A stretch of DNA of 64,000 nucleotides, taken from assembly GCF_014648095.1 (NCBI RefSeq), contig NZ_BMQL01000001.1, forward strand, positions 505,513 to 569,512, given 5' to 3'. The stretch is from Deinococcus ruber. GTDB taxonomy: Bacteria; Deinococcota; Deinococci; Deinococcales; Deinococcaceae. Shown here in pieces: positions 1 to 8,953 of the stretch; the stretch's first letter is position 1; every line of letters starts with the position of its first letter. Both the position numbers and the translations under genes were made by a program. The notes below the pieces were generated by a model. That model was given only the letters and a program-made list of their open reading frames with translations. It did no database searches and was not told the DNA's origin.

Positions 1-2
1 GG

Positions 3-116
3 GCGCACCTGTGTACCGTGCGAACGGCCCAGGCTAGCGGCGAGATGACGGTGGGGCAGGCTTCGGCGCGGCTCGACCTGCTGCTGACGCTGCCGACGTT
101 TACCCTCCTGCCCTGA
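3..116 (+). CDS. C-terminal end of an unidentified protein (cut by left edge)
   Basis: An open frame enters from the left edge and ends at a TGA at 114-116. It encodes about 37 residues with a hydrophobic, leucine-rich end (LDLLLTLPTFTLLP). The frame has no upstream stop in the window and GC-rich third positions, so it is probably the tail of a real gene. It overlaps the 3' end of the convergent pyrD by 17 bases. The fragment is too short for me to assign a family. Confidence 0.4.
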   Translation, partial: AHLCTVRTAQASGEMTVGQASARLDLLLTLPTFTLLP

Positions 117-1179
117 CATCCACCCCGACCGCCTCGCTGACGTGCATAAACCCGTCACGGCGCAGCAGCTCTCTCAGTCCCGCGTTGATGCGGGCGGGCA
201 GCGTCGGTCCTTCATAGATCAGGGCGGTGTACAGCTCGATCAGGCTCGCCCCGGCCCGGATCTTGCGGTAGGCGTCCTGGGCGCTGAAGATGCCGCCCAC
301 CCCCACGATGGGCAGTTTCCCGGCAGTCAGGCGGTAACTCTGGGCGATCAGAGCCGTCGAGCGGGCTTCCAGCGGGCGACCGCTCAGCCCGCCCGCCTCA
401 CCCCGCGCCGCGCTGCTCAGGCCGTCACGGCTCAGGGTGGTGTTCGACACGATCAGGCCCGATACCCCCACCTCGGCCACCGCTGCCACACTCGCGGCAA
501 AGTCGCCCGCCTCCATATCGGGCGAGAGTTTGACCAGCACCGGCAGACCGGGGCGCAGCGCCGCCACTTCCGCCAGCACCGCGCCCACCAGCCGCGACAG
601 TTCATCTGCCGCCTGAAGCGAGCGCAGACCGGGGGTGTTCGGACTGCTGACGTTGACCACGAAGCCGTCGGCGCGGGCATGCAGCGCCGCCACCGCCTTC
701 AGATAGTCGTCGGCGGCCTGCTCGTTGGGCGTGTCTTTGTTCTTGCCGATGTTCACCCACACCGGGGCATGCCGTCCAGCCTGAAGGTGCTGCGCCATCG
801 GCTGCGCTCCGGCGTTGTTGAAGCCCATGCGGTTGATGAGCGCGGCGTCGTCTGGCAGCCGGAACAGGCGCGGCAGCGGATTGCCCGGCTGGGGGCGCGG
901 CGTGACGGTGCCCACTTCCATGAACCCGAAGCCCAGCGCCGTGAAGATCGGCACCGCTTCGGCGTTCTTGTCGAGGCCCGCCGCCAGTCCCAGCGGAGAG
1001 CCGAAGCGCTGGCCCCACAGCGTCTGGGTCAGGGCCGGGTCGGGGCGGGCGAGCTGCCCCGCGAGCAGAGCGCTGAAGCCGGGGAGGTGTCCGGCCAGCG
1101 CCGCGCCGCGCATGGTGAGGTGATGGGCGCGTTCGGCATCCAGACGAAAGAGCAGCGGTTTGGCAAAGCGGGCATACAT
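100..1179 (-). CDS. pyrD: Dihydroorotate dehydrogenase, class 2 (quinone)
   Basis: It oxidises dihydroorotate to orotate, step four of de novo pyrimidine synthesis, passing electrons to the membrane quinone pool. The 359-residue product has the FMN/substrate motifs GLAAGLDKNA (about 64-73), NRMGFNN (116-122) and VNVSSPNTPGLR (about 175-186), whose serine is the class 2 catalytic base. GVGGIFSAQDAY forms the phosphate-binding C-terminal part. The length and N-terminal MYARFAKPLLFRLDAERAHH extension fit the membrane-associated class 2 type. I chose the ATG at 1179 because the family N-terminus begins there; upstream codons are proline/arginine rich and not conserved-looking. It is convergent with the gene at the left edge and divergent from crtI. 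Confidence 0.96.
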   Translation of the reverse strand: MYARFAKPLLFRLDAERAHHLTMRGAALAGHLPGFSALLAGQLARPDPALTQTLWGQRFGSPLGLAAGLDKNAEAVPIFTALGFGFMEVGTVTPRPQPGNPLPRLFRLPDDAALINRMGFNNAGAQPMAQHLQAGRHAPVWVNIGKNKDTPNEQAADDYLKAVAALHARADGFVVNVSSPNTPGLRSLQAADELSRLVGAVLAEVAALRPGLPVLVKLSPDMEAGDFAASVAAVAEVGVSGLIVSNTTLSRDGLSSAARGEAGGLSGRPLEARSTALIAQSYRLTAGKLPIVGVGGIFSAQDAYRKIRAGASLIELYTALIYEGPTLPARINAGLRELLRRDGFMHVSEAVGVDVRAGG

Positions 1180-1320
1180 GGGCAAAGGATAGGGGTTGAT
1201 ACGTAAGGAGCAAGGATCAGGAACAGACAGGCCGCCGGGAACGCTCCGCCACCGCGCCACAGGACGCCGCGTAACACCTCGTACTGACACGCACGCCGCT
1301 ACCTGTCACGCTGAAGGGAC

Positions 1321-3024
<1,704 letters not shown>

Positions 3025-3266
3025 GCGCTCTGTTGTTTTTTACCCCTTCCTGGGGGCGTATCTTCCAGGCTTTTTTGCCGAATTCTGTGCTGATGCTCAT
3101 GTACTCGGTCAAAAAATATGCGACAATAGGAAAGTTGCGCTCAACGTGAGTGTACAAGTTTGAACAAACTGGCAGGAACACTCTGAATAGTGGCGGCGCG
3201 TCCGGGAAGCAGTTCAAAGGACGTTCACAGGATGTCACGTTCAGGATGCCGTGCGGAGGCTCCCAC

Positions 3267-3779
3267 ATGTTTAATCCCCCCACCGTCGAAGATCTGCAGG
3301 AAACCCGCCGCGCTAACGAAAAGTTGGTTCTGGCCGCTCTGGACAGCAAGCCAGAGTGGGTAGAAACCGAGCTTGCTAAAACCACCGGACTGGCGCTGTC
3401 TCACCTGCGTGCAGCACTGGCGAGTCTGCTCGATCAGGGCCGCGTGCGCCGTCTGCCCGGTACCGGCACCCGCGCCGTGTACGGTCTGGCCGACCCCGGT
3501 CTGGCCGATGTGCCCGCCACTCCGCTGACGCCGCTTGCCAAGAAGGTTCGCACCTACCTGGAAGGCCGCGCCGACAGTGCGCTGCACATGGCCGAAGAGC
3601 TTCGCAGCACCCGCGAAGAGGTCATGGCGTCGCTGAGCCTGTTGAATGCCCACAACATGATTACCTGTACTTTTGTCGGCAGTCTGGTCATCTTCCGTCT
3701 GAAGGAAGCCCAGGCACTGCTCGATCAGAAAGACAGTCAGAAGGAACGCGTCGAAGGCAAAAAGAAGCAAGTCGCTTGA
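3267..3779 (+). CDS. Winged-helix DNA-binding protein, Deinococcus type, function unknown
   Basis: This 170-residue protein looks like two winged-helix units. In residues about 20-70 a helix-turn-helix (TELAKTTGLALSHLRAALASL) is followed by a basic wing (DQGRVRRLPGTGTRAVYGL). A second unit at about 90-145 reads MAEELRSTREEVMASLSLLNAHNMI. The tail is highly basic (KERVEGKKKQVA). I do not recognise a named family, but the fold suggests a transcription factor or nucleoid protein. The ATG at 3267 was chosen because a perfect GGAGG lies 7 nt upstream; longer in-frame starts lack a site. It is monocistronic, with a 242-base upstream gap and its own terminator. Confidence 0.8.
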   Translation: MFNPPTVEDLQETRRANEKLVLAALDSKPEWVETELAKTTGLALSHLRAALASLLDQGRVRRLPGTGTRAVYGLADPGLADVPATPLTPLAKKVRTYLEGRADSALHMAEELRSTREEVMASLSLLNAHNMITCTFVGSLVIFRLKEAQALLDQKDSQKERVEGKKKQVA

Positions 3780-3805
3780 CGAAAGCGCAGTGAATCAGCC
3801 GGACT

Positions 3806-3826
3806 CCGAAAGGGGTTCGGTTTTTT
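3806..3826 (+). terminator. Rho-independent terminator of the winged-helix gene
   Basis: CCGAA and TTCGG pair around an AGGGG loop and are followed by six T. It lies 26 bases after the stop codon. The stem is only 5 bp but GC-anchored. Confidence 0.65.
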
Positions 3827-3847
3827 CTTGCCTGCCCAGTCAGGTTT

Positions 3848-4759
3848 TCAGGCGCTCTCGTCTGCGTGCGCTGTCAGCCGTTCCAGCGTGAGCGTCAGGA
3901 AGGTCTGTGCCCGGTGCAGGTCGGCAGGGCGGCTGAGCGAGTAGGCGCGGCGGGCGCGGTGGAAAGCCAGCAGCACCCCCATCAGGGCCGCTTCCCGTGC
4001 AGGCGGCGCAGTCTCCAGGCCATCACACAGCCAGTCGGCCCGCTTCCAGCCGTGAAAGTAGGCGAAAGACGCCACATCCCAGGCTGCCGGGCCGCAGGCG
4101 GCGTCTCCGAAATCGAGTAGCCCCGACAGCCGCCGCGTTCCGTCGTGTGCCCGCGTCCAGAGCAGTTGCCCGGCATGCAGGTCGGTATGACACACCACAG
4201 CCGGAGCCGTTTCCAGGGCCAGGAGTTCCCGGCGCAGCGTCCACAGCCGGGGCCAGCTTGCCGCGTCCTCACGAGTCAACGGATGCTGTTCCAGCGGCGC
4301 TGTTCCGTAGGGCCAGGCATCGTTCAGACGGCTGCGAAGTCCGTCTGCCAGCGAAATGGCGCAGCCCGCCAGCACGTCCGAGCGATCCTGCAACAGCCCA
4401 TAGCCACTGCACGGCAGGGCATGCAGTCCCGAGAGCACCCTGCCCAGGGCGCGGCAGTCGGCTTCGCTCAGGTCGGCGCACGGTTCGCCGTGTACATAGG
4501 TATCCAGGCTGTAAAACGTACCGTCTGGCAGTGCTCCCAGTTCCAGCGGCAGCGACACCGGCTGACCCGCCGCGTGCAGTCGCCGCCGTATCTGCGCGTC
4601 AGACTGGAAAGACGCCGCTTCACCCGGACGGGGAGCCGCCACCCGAATCACCACGTCGCCTGCCCGGTACACCTGCACGCTGGCCCCGCTCGCCAGCAAT
4701 GTCAGACCAGCATCTGAGAGGCCGCGCTGTCTCAGCAGCGTTGCCACAGCCGCCAACAA
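3848..4759 (-). CDS. Aminoglycoside phosphotransferase (APH)-family kinase
   Basis: The 303-residue protein has the APH/choline-kinase-like fold. The catalytic loop is VCHTDLHAGQLLW (Brenner motif HxDxxxxQ, about 188-200) and the metal-binding motif is LLDFGDAACGPAAWDVASF. The lysine region near the N-terminus is poorly conserved (DVVIRVAAPRPGE). The substrate is unknown: relatives phosphorylate aminoglycosides, homoserine, choline or fructosamines, and there is no resistance context here. The start is a TTG placed one base after the stop of the upstream SDR gene, which suggests translational coupling; GTG codons a few residues downstream are alternatives. Confidence 0.85.
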   Translation of the reverse strand: MLAAVATLLRQRGLSDAGLTLLASGASVQVYRAGDVVIRVAAPRPGEAASFQSDAQIRRRLHAAGQPVSLPLELGALPDGTFYSLDTYVHGEPCADLSEADCRALGRVLSGLHALPCSGYGLLQDRSDVLAGCAISLADGLRSRLNDAWPYGTAPLEQHPLTREDAASWPRLWTLRRELLALETAPAVVCHTDLHAGQLLWTRAHDGTRRLSGLLDFGDAACGPAAWDVASFAYFHGWKRADWLCDGLETAPPAREAALMGVLLAFHRARRAYSLSRPADLHRAQTFLTLTLERLTAHADESA

Positions 4760-4760
4760 C

Positions 4761-5654
4761 TCAGCCCTTTTTGCCCACGATCTGCGGCAGCAGGTCTTCC
4801 AGGTGCAGCATCGGCAGACCGAACACCGTGCGGGCGGGTTCCGGGGGCGCGGTGTTGCCCGCCTTGAGCATGACGTACTGATCGCGGGTGATGGGCGGAT
4901 TGGGCAGCAGATTCATCAGCGGCACCGCCACATTCATCAGGGCGATGGGAACGGGCAGAATCGGCTTGCGCTTGCCAAGGGCCTTCAATTCCAGGTCCAG
5001 CAGTTCGCGGAAGGTGTACTCCTGCGGCCCGGTCAGGGCGTAGGTCTGCCCCACCGATGACGGGACATCGAGTGCCTGCGCAAACGCTGTCGCCACGTCA
5101 CTCAGGCTGACCGGGCGAAACGGAAACTTGCCGTCTCCGATCTGCGGCACCACCGGCGGCAGGCTCACGAGCTGCTTCAGCACGCGCCCGAAGAAATCGT
5201 CACCGGGGCCAAAAATCAGCGACGGGCGGAAGATGGTGAAGTCCAGACCGCTGGCACGCACCAGCGACTCGGCCTCGCCCTTGCTGCGGCTGTATCCGCT
5301 CTGGCTGGCAGGGTCGGCTCCCAGGGCGCTCATGTGCAGGTAGCGGGCGCGGCGCGGCGTGCTGCTCAGGACGTTGCGCGTGGCCTCGACATGCACCCGC
5401 GCAAAGGTCTGTACGCCTTTTTCGGTGATGATGCCCACCAGATGCACCACCGCGCCCAGGTCAGGCACGCTGCCGATGCCGCGCTGGACGCTGCCCAGAT
5501 CGCCTACATCCATTTTCAGGCCCCGCGCCGCGCCCACGTCCTGACCTTCCCGCGACGCTGCCAGCACCGTATGTCCGCGCTTCGTCAGCTCGGCCACCAC
5601 TCCCCGGCCTACAAACCCGGTTGCTCCCGTGACCAGAATGTTCATGCTGGACAT
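4761..5654 (-). CDS. Atypical SDR, NDUFA9 (complex I)-like NAD(P)-binding protein
   Basis: The 297-residue protein starts with the Rossmann motif [20 protein letters not shown]. It also has [16 protein letters not shown], the active-site-like YSRSK (typical YxxxK replaced by YSRSK in [11 protein letters not shown]), and the [14 protein letters not shown] motif typical of SDR_a5/NDUFA9-like proteins. These proteins bind NADPH; bacterial relatives have been linked to quinone or sterol chemistry but no reaction can be assigned. Two ATG codons are possible (5654 and 5645); the second gives the usual family start MNILVTG. It lies between the B12/MerR regulator gene (63 bases upstream) and the APH-like gene, all leftward, so the three may form one transcription unit. 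Confidence 0.88.
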   Translation of the reverse strand: MSSMNILVTGATGFVGRGVVAELTKRGHTVLAASREGQDVGAARGLKMDVGDLGSVQRGIGSVPDLGAVVHLVGIITEKGVQTFARVHVEATRNVLSSTPRRARYLHMSALGADPASQSGYSRSKGEAESLVRASGLDFTIFRPSLIFGPGDDFFGRVLKQLVSLPPVVPQIGDGKFPFRPVSLSDVATAFAQALDVPSSVGQTYALTGPQEYTFRELLDLELKALGKRKPILPVPIALMNVAVPLMNLLPNPPITRDQYVMLKAGNTAPPEPARTVFGLPMLHLEDLLPQIVGKKG

Positions 5655-5717
5655 TCTTTCATATCGCCAGAAGCACCCCGCATGCTTGCACCCAATCTGC
5701 GCCGTCAGGCAGCCGGA

Positions 5718-6632
5718 TCAGGTCACGTCCGGGACAGCGGGCGTCTTCAGCTGCCGCAGCAGCGCGTCGGCTGCTTCCAGCGCCCCGCCCGCCAGATACG
5801 TGCCTCCAAGTTCGGCGGCCAGATGCGGGTATTGATTCAGCAGGACACCCCCCAGATACAGCGGCACGTTCAGCCCGCTCAGCTCGGGTTGCTCGGCGCG
5901 GAAGGCCAGCAGACTTTCCTCGGTATTCATGGTCAGCAGCAGCGCCTCTGCTCCGGCGTGGCGCACATAGCTCGCCAGATCCGAGAGCGGCATGTTGGCT
6001 CCCAGATACCGCACCCGCATTCCCCGGCGACACAGTACCACCGACAGCATCATCAGCCCAATTTCGTGGAATTCGCCGGGGCCACACGCCGCGATGACCA
6101 GCGGCCCGGCAGCGTCCTGACCCGCCACTTCCAGCATCTGACTCACCCTTGATCTGAGGAACGCCGACGCCAGATGCTCGTGCGCGATGCTGATCTCGCC
6201 CTGCTCCCACAGCAGTCCGATCTGCACCAGCGCCGGCTGCATCAGCGATAGCATCAGGGCCTCGGTGCCCAGTTCGGTGTGGGCATGCGTCAGCAGCCGA
6301 GCAGCCTCGGCGTGGTCGGGCTCAAGCAGAGCCGTGACCAGCGACGACACCAGCGGTTCAGAGACGCCCGACATGGGCCGCGCAGGAATTGTCAGATGTT
6401 CGCGCATCAGGTACACGGCGCGGCTGACCGTCACCCCCTCGGCCTGACGCGCCCGGATAAATTCCAGGCACGACACGTCGAAGGCGCTGTACAGGCGGTA
6501 CCCCCCGGCGCTGCGGGCAGGCGAGGGAAAACCGTATCGCCGCTCCCACTGCCGCAGGGTGGTGGCTGGAATGCCGGTGCGAGCTTCTACCTCATGCGCG
6601 GTATACAGGGCCGTGGTGGAAGGAGGCGTCAT
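5718..6632 (-). CDS. MerR-family regulator with B12-binding domain, CarH/LitR photoreceptor type
   Basis: The 304-residue protein has three parts. Residues 9-80 are a MerR winged helix (YTAHEVEARTGIPATTLRQW, RRYGFPSPARSAGGYRLYS). Residues 90-165 are the four-helix cap domain, and 175-300 are a Rossmann-like cobalamin domain. Cap residues W142 and E152-H153 form the Wx9EH motif. The ExHxxG motif with H189 supplies the lower Co ligand in adenosylcobalamin photoreceptors. In Thermus and Myxococcus such proteins are AdoCbl-dependent tetramers that repress carotenoid genes in the dark and fall apart in light. The nearby crtI makes that role plausible here. Direct targets and light response are inference. 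Confidence 0.9.
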   Translation of the reverse strand: MTPPSTTALYTAHEVEARTGIPATTLRQWERRYGFPSPARSAGGYRLYSAFDVSCLEFIRARQAEGVTVSRAVYLMREHLTIPARPMSGVSEPLVSSLVTALLEPDHAEAARLLTHAHTELGTEALMLSLMQPALVQIGLLWEQGEISIAHEHLASAFLRSRVSQMLEVAGQDAAGPLVIAACGPGEFHEIGLMMLSVVLCRRGMRVRYLGANMPLSDLASYVRHAGAEALLLTMNTEESLLAFRAEQPELSGLNVPLYLGGVLLNQYPHLAAELGGTYLAGGALEAADALLRQLKTPAVPDVT

Positions 6633-6784
6633 AAGGCACGGTCATTAGGCCACTTTTGCCGGGCCGACATGGTAGGGAGGCGTGCAGAACGCGGCCTCAT
6701 GGCCCGCCACACAAACGGCGAACCCCGCCTCACGGCAGAACCCGTGAATACAGCGGGGGTTGGAGTGCTGACCGTGACCGGAAT

Positions 6785-7120
6785 TCAGTTGCCGTTGAAG
6801 GCGTCCTCGACATCGGAAACGTACTTGTCGGCCAGATCGGAATCGGGGCCAGCCACCACGATGTAGGCCACCTTCTTGTCGGGAATACAGCGGAACAGCA
6901 CGGTGTAATCTTCCTGATCTGCAAAGACCGACTCGCTGCCAGCCTCGAAATTGGCCGTGAAGCCCGCCCGTTTGACCGCGAGCGTGGCCTGCTGAATACA
7001 TCGGGCCTTGGTCATGTTGAGGTCGAACCAGGTGTTCGACATGCCCACTCCAGTGGCCGAAACAGTTCCCAGCAGGGCGACGGCCAGCATGCCTACTCGC
7101 TTGATGCGTGTCATGTTCAT
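6785..7120 (-). CDS. Small secreted protein, unknown function
   Basis: The 111-residue protein has a basic N-terminus and hydrophobic core (MNMTRIKRVGMLAVALLGTV) ending in a likely signal peptidase site near residue 25. The mature part of about 85 residues has two cysteines (ARCIQQ and FRCIPDKK) that could form a disulfide. A GAGGT ribosome site lies 8 nt upstream of the first ATG. The pattern of a helix with a cysteine (MTKARCIQQATLAVKRAGF) followed by beta strands suggests a small periplasmic alpha/beta domain. I know no function. Confidence 0.75.
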   Translation of the reverse strand: MNMTRIKRVGMLAVALLGTVSATGVGMSNTWFDLNMTKARCIQQATLAVKRAGFTANFEAGSESVFADQEDYTVLFRCIPDKKVAYIVVAGPDSDLADKYVSDVEDAFNGN

Positions 7121-7198
7121 AGTGTCAACCTCAATTTACAGTGTAGCCACCACAGAGAACAGGAGAGCCGCCTAGCCGCCTGCTTTTTCTTCCGGCAT

Positions 7199-7810
7199 TC
7201 AGTCTTCTACCACATGGTGTACGCGGCAGCGGGCCTCATAAGATTCCGCCGCGCCTACCAGTACCACCGGATCACTTCTGCGGGCGGGCCTGCCCCCGAT
7301 CAGGCGCTGGGTACGGGTAGCCGGAGCGCCGCACACCACGCAGATGGCGGTGAGTTTCTCCACGCTCTCGGCCCGCGACAACAGCTCAGGCATCACGCCG
7401 AAGGGTTCGCCCCGGAAATCGAGATCGAGGCCCGCCAGCACCACCCGCACGCCTGCATCGGCCAGTTCGAGTGCCAGCGGCACCAGCCCACTGTCGAAGA
7501 ACTGCGCCTCATCGAAGGCCACCACGTCGGGCAGCGTGACGCCTTCGGTTTCCAGCAGGGCACCCTCGCCCGTCAGGTGGGCGCGGACCTGCGCCGTGCT
7601 GCTGACCGGCAAGGCGGCGATGACGCGCCCGGTATGACTCGCCACCGACGCCGCGTGGTAGCGGTCATCGATGGCAGGCTTGAACACCTGTACCCGCTGA
7701 CGGGCGATCAGGGCGCGGCCCACACGGCGGATCAGCTCCTCGCTCTTTCCGCTGAACATCGGCCCCACAATGACTTCCAGATGACCGCCGTGATACGGAG
7801 ACTTGAGCAT
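7199..7810 (-). CDS. tdk: Thymidine kinase, type II
   Basis: It phosphorylates thymidine with ATP in pyrimidine salvage. The 203-residue product has the P-loop [15 protein letters not shown] near the start, the DDRY substrate motif, the Walker B-like [10 protein letters not shown] carrying the catalytic glutamate, and a C-terminal lasso. The lasso has a CVVC pair and a further Cys-His region (ARCRVHH) for structural zinc. The ATG at 7810 is chosen because the family N-terminus ([18 protein letters not shown]) starts there; a longer frame upstream runs antisense-like through intergenic DNA and rpmE. It follows rpmE in the same direction with a hairpin between them. Confidence 0.96.
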   Translation of the reverse strand: MLKSPYHGGHLEVIVGPMFSGKSEELIRRVGRALIARQRVQVFKPAIDDRYHAASVASHTGRVIAALPVSSTAQVRAHLTGEGALLETEGVTLPDVVAFDEAQFFDSGLVPLALELADAGVRVVLAGLDLDFRGEPFGVMPELLSRAESVEKLTAICVVCGAPATRTQRLIGGRPARRSDPVVLVGAAESYEARCRVHHVVED

Positions 7811-7882
7811 GACGCCCGCGAGAATAGCAGGGTGACTCGGGGCAGAGCAGCAGGAGACGGCGACCACCCCAACCGTCAACGG

Positions 7883-7918
7883 CAGAGCGGGCCACCCGAA
7901 GTAGGGAAGCCCGCTCTG
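7883..7918. terminator. Stem-loop between rpmE and tdk
   Basis: CAGAGCGGG and CCCGCTCTG form a perfect 9-bp stem with an 18-nt loop, 19 bases downstream of rpmE. There is no T-tract on either strand, so it may be a partial terminator, a processing site or an mRNA end stabiliser. Confidence 0.45.
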
Positions 7919-7937
7919 TTGTGGTACCGCCGAAGAA

Positions 7938-8156
7938 TTACTTCTTCTTGGTGCGGTAGCTGTCGCCGAAGCGCTTGGTGAACTTGTCGATGCGGCCCTC
8001 GGTGTCCATGAAGCGCGTCTCGCCCGTCCAGAAGGGGTGAACGCCGCTCCAGACATCGACGTGAATCTCGGGCTTGGTGCTCATGGTCTCCATGACGACT
8101 TTGCCCTGGTAGTAAATCTTGGTCGGCATGACCTTGGGGTGGATATCTTTCTTCAT
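7938..8156 (-). CDS. rpmE: 50S ribosomal protein L31 (cysteine-free form)
   Basis: The 72-residue protein begins [19 protein letters not shown] and contains [35 protein letters not shown], the L31 core that contacts 5S rRNA and bridges the subunits. The four zinc-binding cysteines of the C+ form are absent, so this is the zinc-independent C- type. A GGAGGA ribosome site lies upstream. A TAGAAT -10 box (minus strand, 8203-8208) probably drives it with a leader of about 40 bases. Confidence 0.95.
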   Translation of the reverse strand: MKKDIHPKVMPTKIYYQGKVVMETMSTKPEIHVDVWSGVHPFWTGETRFMDTEGRIDKFTKRFGDSYRTKKK

Positions 8157-8284
8157 GTGCGTCCTCCTCTGCCACGTCGGGTGCGTGACAGCAAACTTTT
8201 GAATTCTAGCACAGGTGCAGGCGCAGTGGGAGAATCAGAGCGCGTCGGCGGGGCACGGGGCGAATCCTGAGCAACCCCATTCGT

Positions 8285-8314
8285 TTGCTTATTGAGAATC
8301 ATTCCTGATAAATT
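8285..8314 (+). promoter_or_regulatory. Promoter of VIT-like gene with Fur/MntR-like site
   Basis: TTGCTT (8285-8290) and TAAATT (8309-8314) are spaced by 18 nt. The -10 box ends 6 nt before the ATG, so the mRNA is probably leaderless. Between the boxes, ATTGAGAATCATT (8291-8303) matches 11 of 13 positions of the corresponding part of the Fur box (AATGATAATCATT). A repressor bound there would block RNA polymerase. Which metal regulator binds is inference. Confidence 0.5.
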
Positions 8315-8320
8315 TGATGC

Positions 8321-8881
8321 ATGACCGATACACCGCCAAATCCTTCAGTGAACGCGGGGTATACCTCGCCCACAGCCTCGCAGCCAGCTTCCGGCGAGAG
8401 CGCCCAGCAGCAGAGCTTTCTGCTTCAGAAGATTCAGCCCGCGCTGCTGGGTCTGATGGACGGCTCGGTAAGTACACTGGCTCCGATTTTCGCGGTGGCG
8501 GGCCTGACGGGGAAACCCATCGACGCCTTTTTCGTGGGACTGGCGGCCAGTGTGGGCGCGGGCATCAGCATGGGCCTGGCCGAAGCGCTGTCCGACGACG
8601 GCGTGATGTCGGGACGTGGGCGACCCATTCTGCGCGGGGCAATTACCGGCGGAGCGACCATTCTGGGCGGCATGCTGCACACTCTCCCCTTTCTGCTGGG
8701 CAACCTGCATACCGCGCTGCTGCTGGCTTATGTGGTGGTGGTCTGCGAGCTGCTGGCTATCGCGTATATCCGCTTCCACTACATGCGGAGTCCTCTGCCA
8801 CAGACGATTCTTCAGGTGGTGGTCGGCGGCGGCGTGGTCTTCGGCGTGGGCGTGTGGCTGGGCCGGCTGGGCGCGAGCTGA
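8321..8881 (+). CDS. VIT/CCC1-like iron-manganese transporter family protein
   Basis: The 186-residue protein has a polar N-terminus of about 35 residues and then four to five membrane segments. [23 protein letters not shown] and [20 protein letters not shown] resemble the two metal-path helices of vacuolar iron transporter (VIT1/CCC1) proteins, which export Fe2+ or Mn2+ from the cytosol or into stores. It is shorter than most VIT proteins and lacks a cytosolic metal-binding domain. The Fur-like site in its promoter supports a role in metal homeostasis. Manganese/iron balance matters for oxidative resistance in Deinococcus, but the substrate here is not known. Confidence 0.75.
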   Translation: MTDTPPNPSVNAGYTSPTASQPASGESAQQQSFLLQKIQPALLGLMDGSVSTLAPIFAVAGLTGKPIDAFFVGLAASVGAGISMGLAEALSDDGVMSGRGRPILRGAITGGATILGGMLHTLPFLLGNLHTALLLAYVVVVCELLAIAYIRFHYMRSPLPQTILQVVVGGGVVFGVGVWLGRLGAS

Positions 8882-8941
8882 GCAGGCTGGCTTCCGCCCT
8901 CAGCAGAATAGCTGCTCACCATTTCGCACCTACCCCCACGC

Positions 8942-8947
8942 TAGAAT
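8942..8947 (+). promoter_or_regulatory. -10 box of leaderless mutS promoter
   Basis: TAGAAT lies exactly 6 nt before the mutS GTG start. There is no ribosome site in between. The -35 region is weak. Confidence 0.55.
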
Positions 8948-8953
8948 CCAGCG

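Noticed and set aside
3848..4759. Aminoglycoside resistance gene
   Set aside because: The APH fold is clear, but the surroundings are housekeeping genes and the fold is shared by many metabolic kinases.
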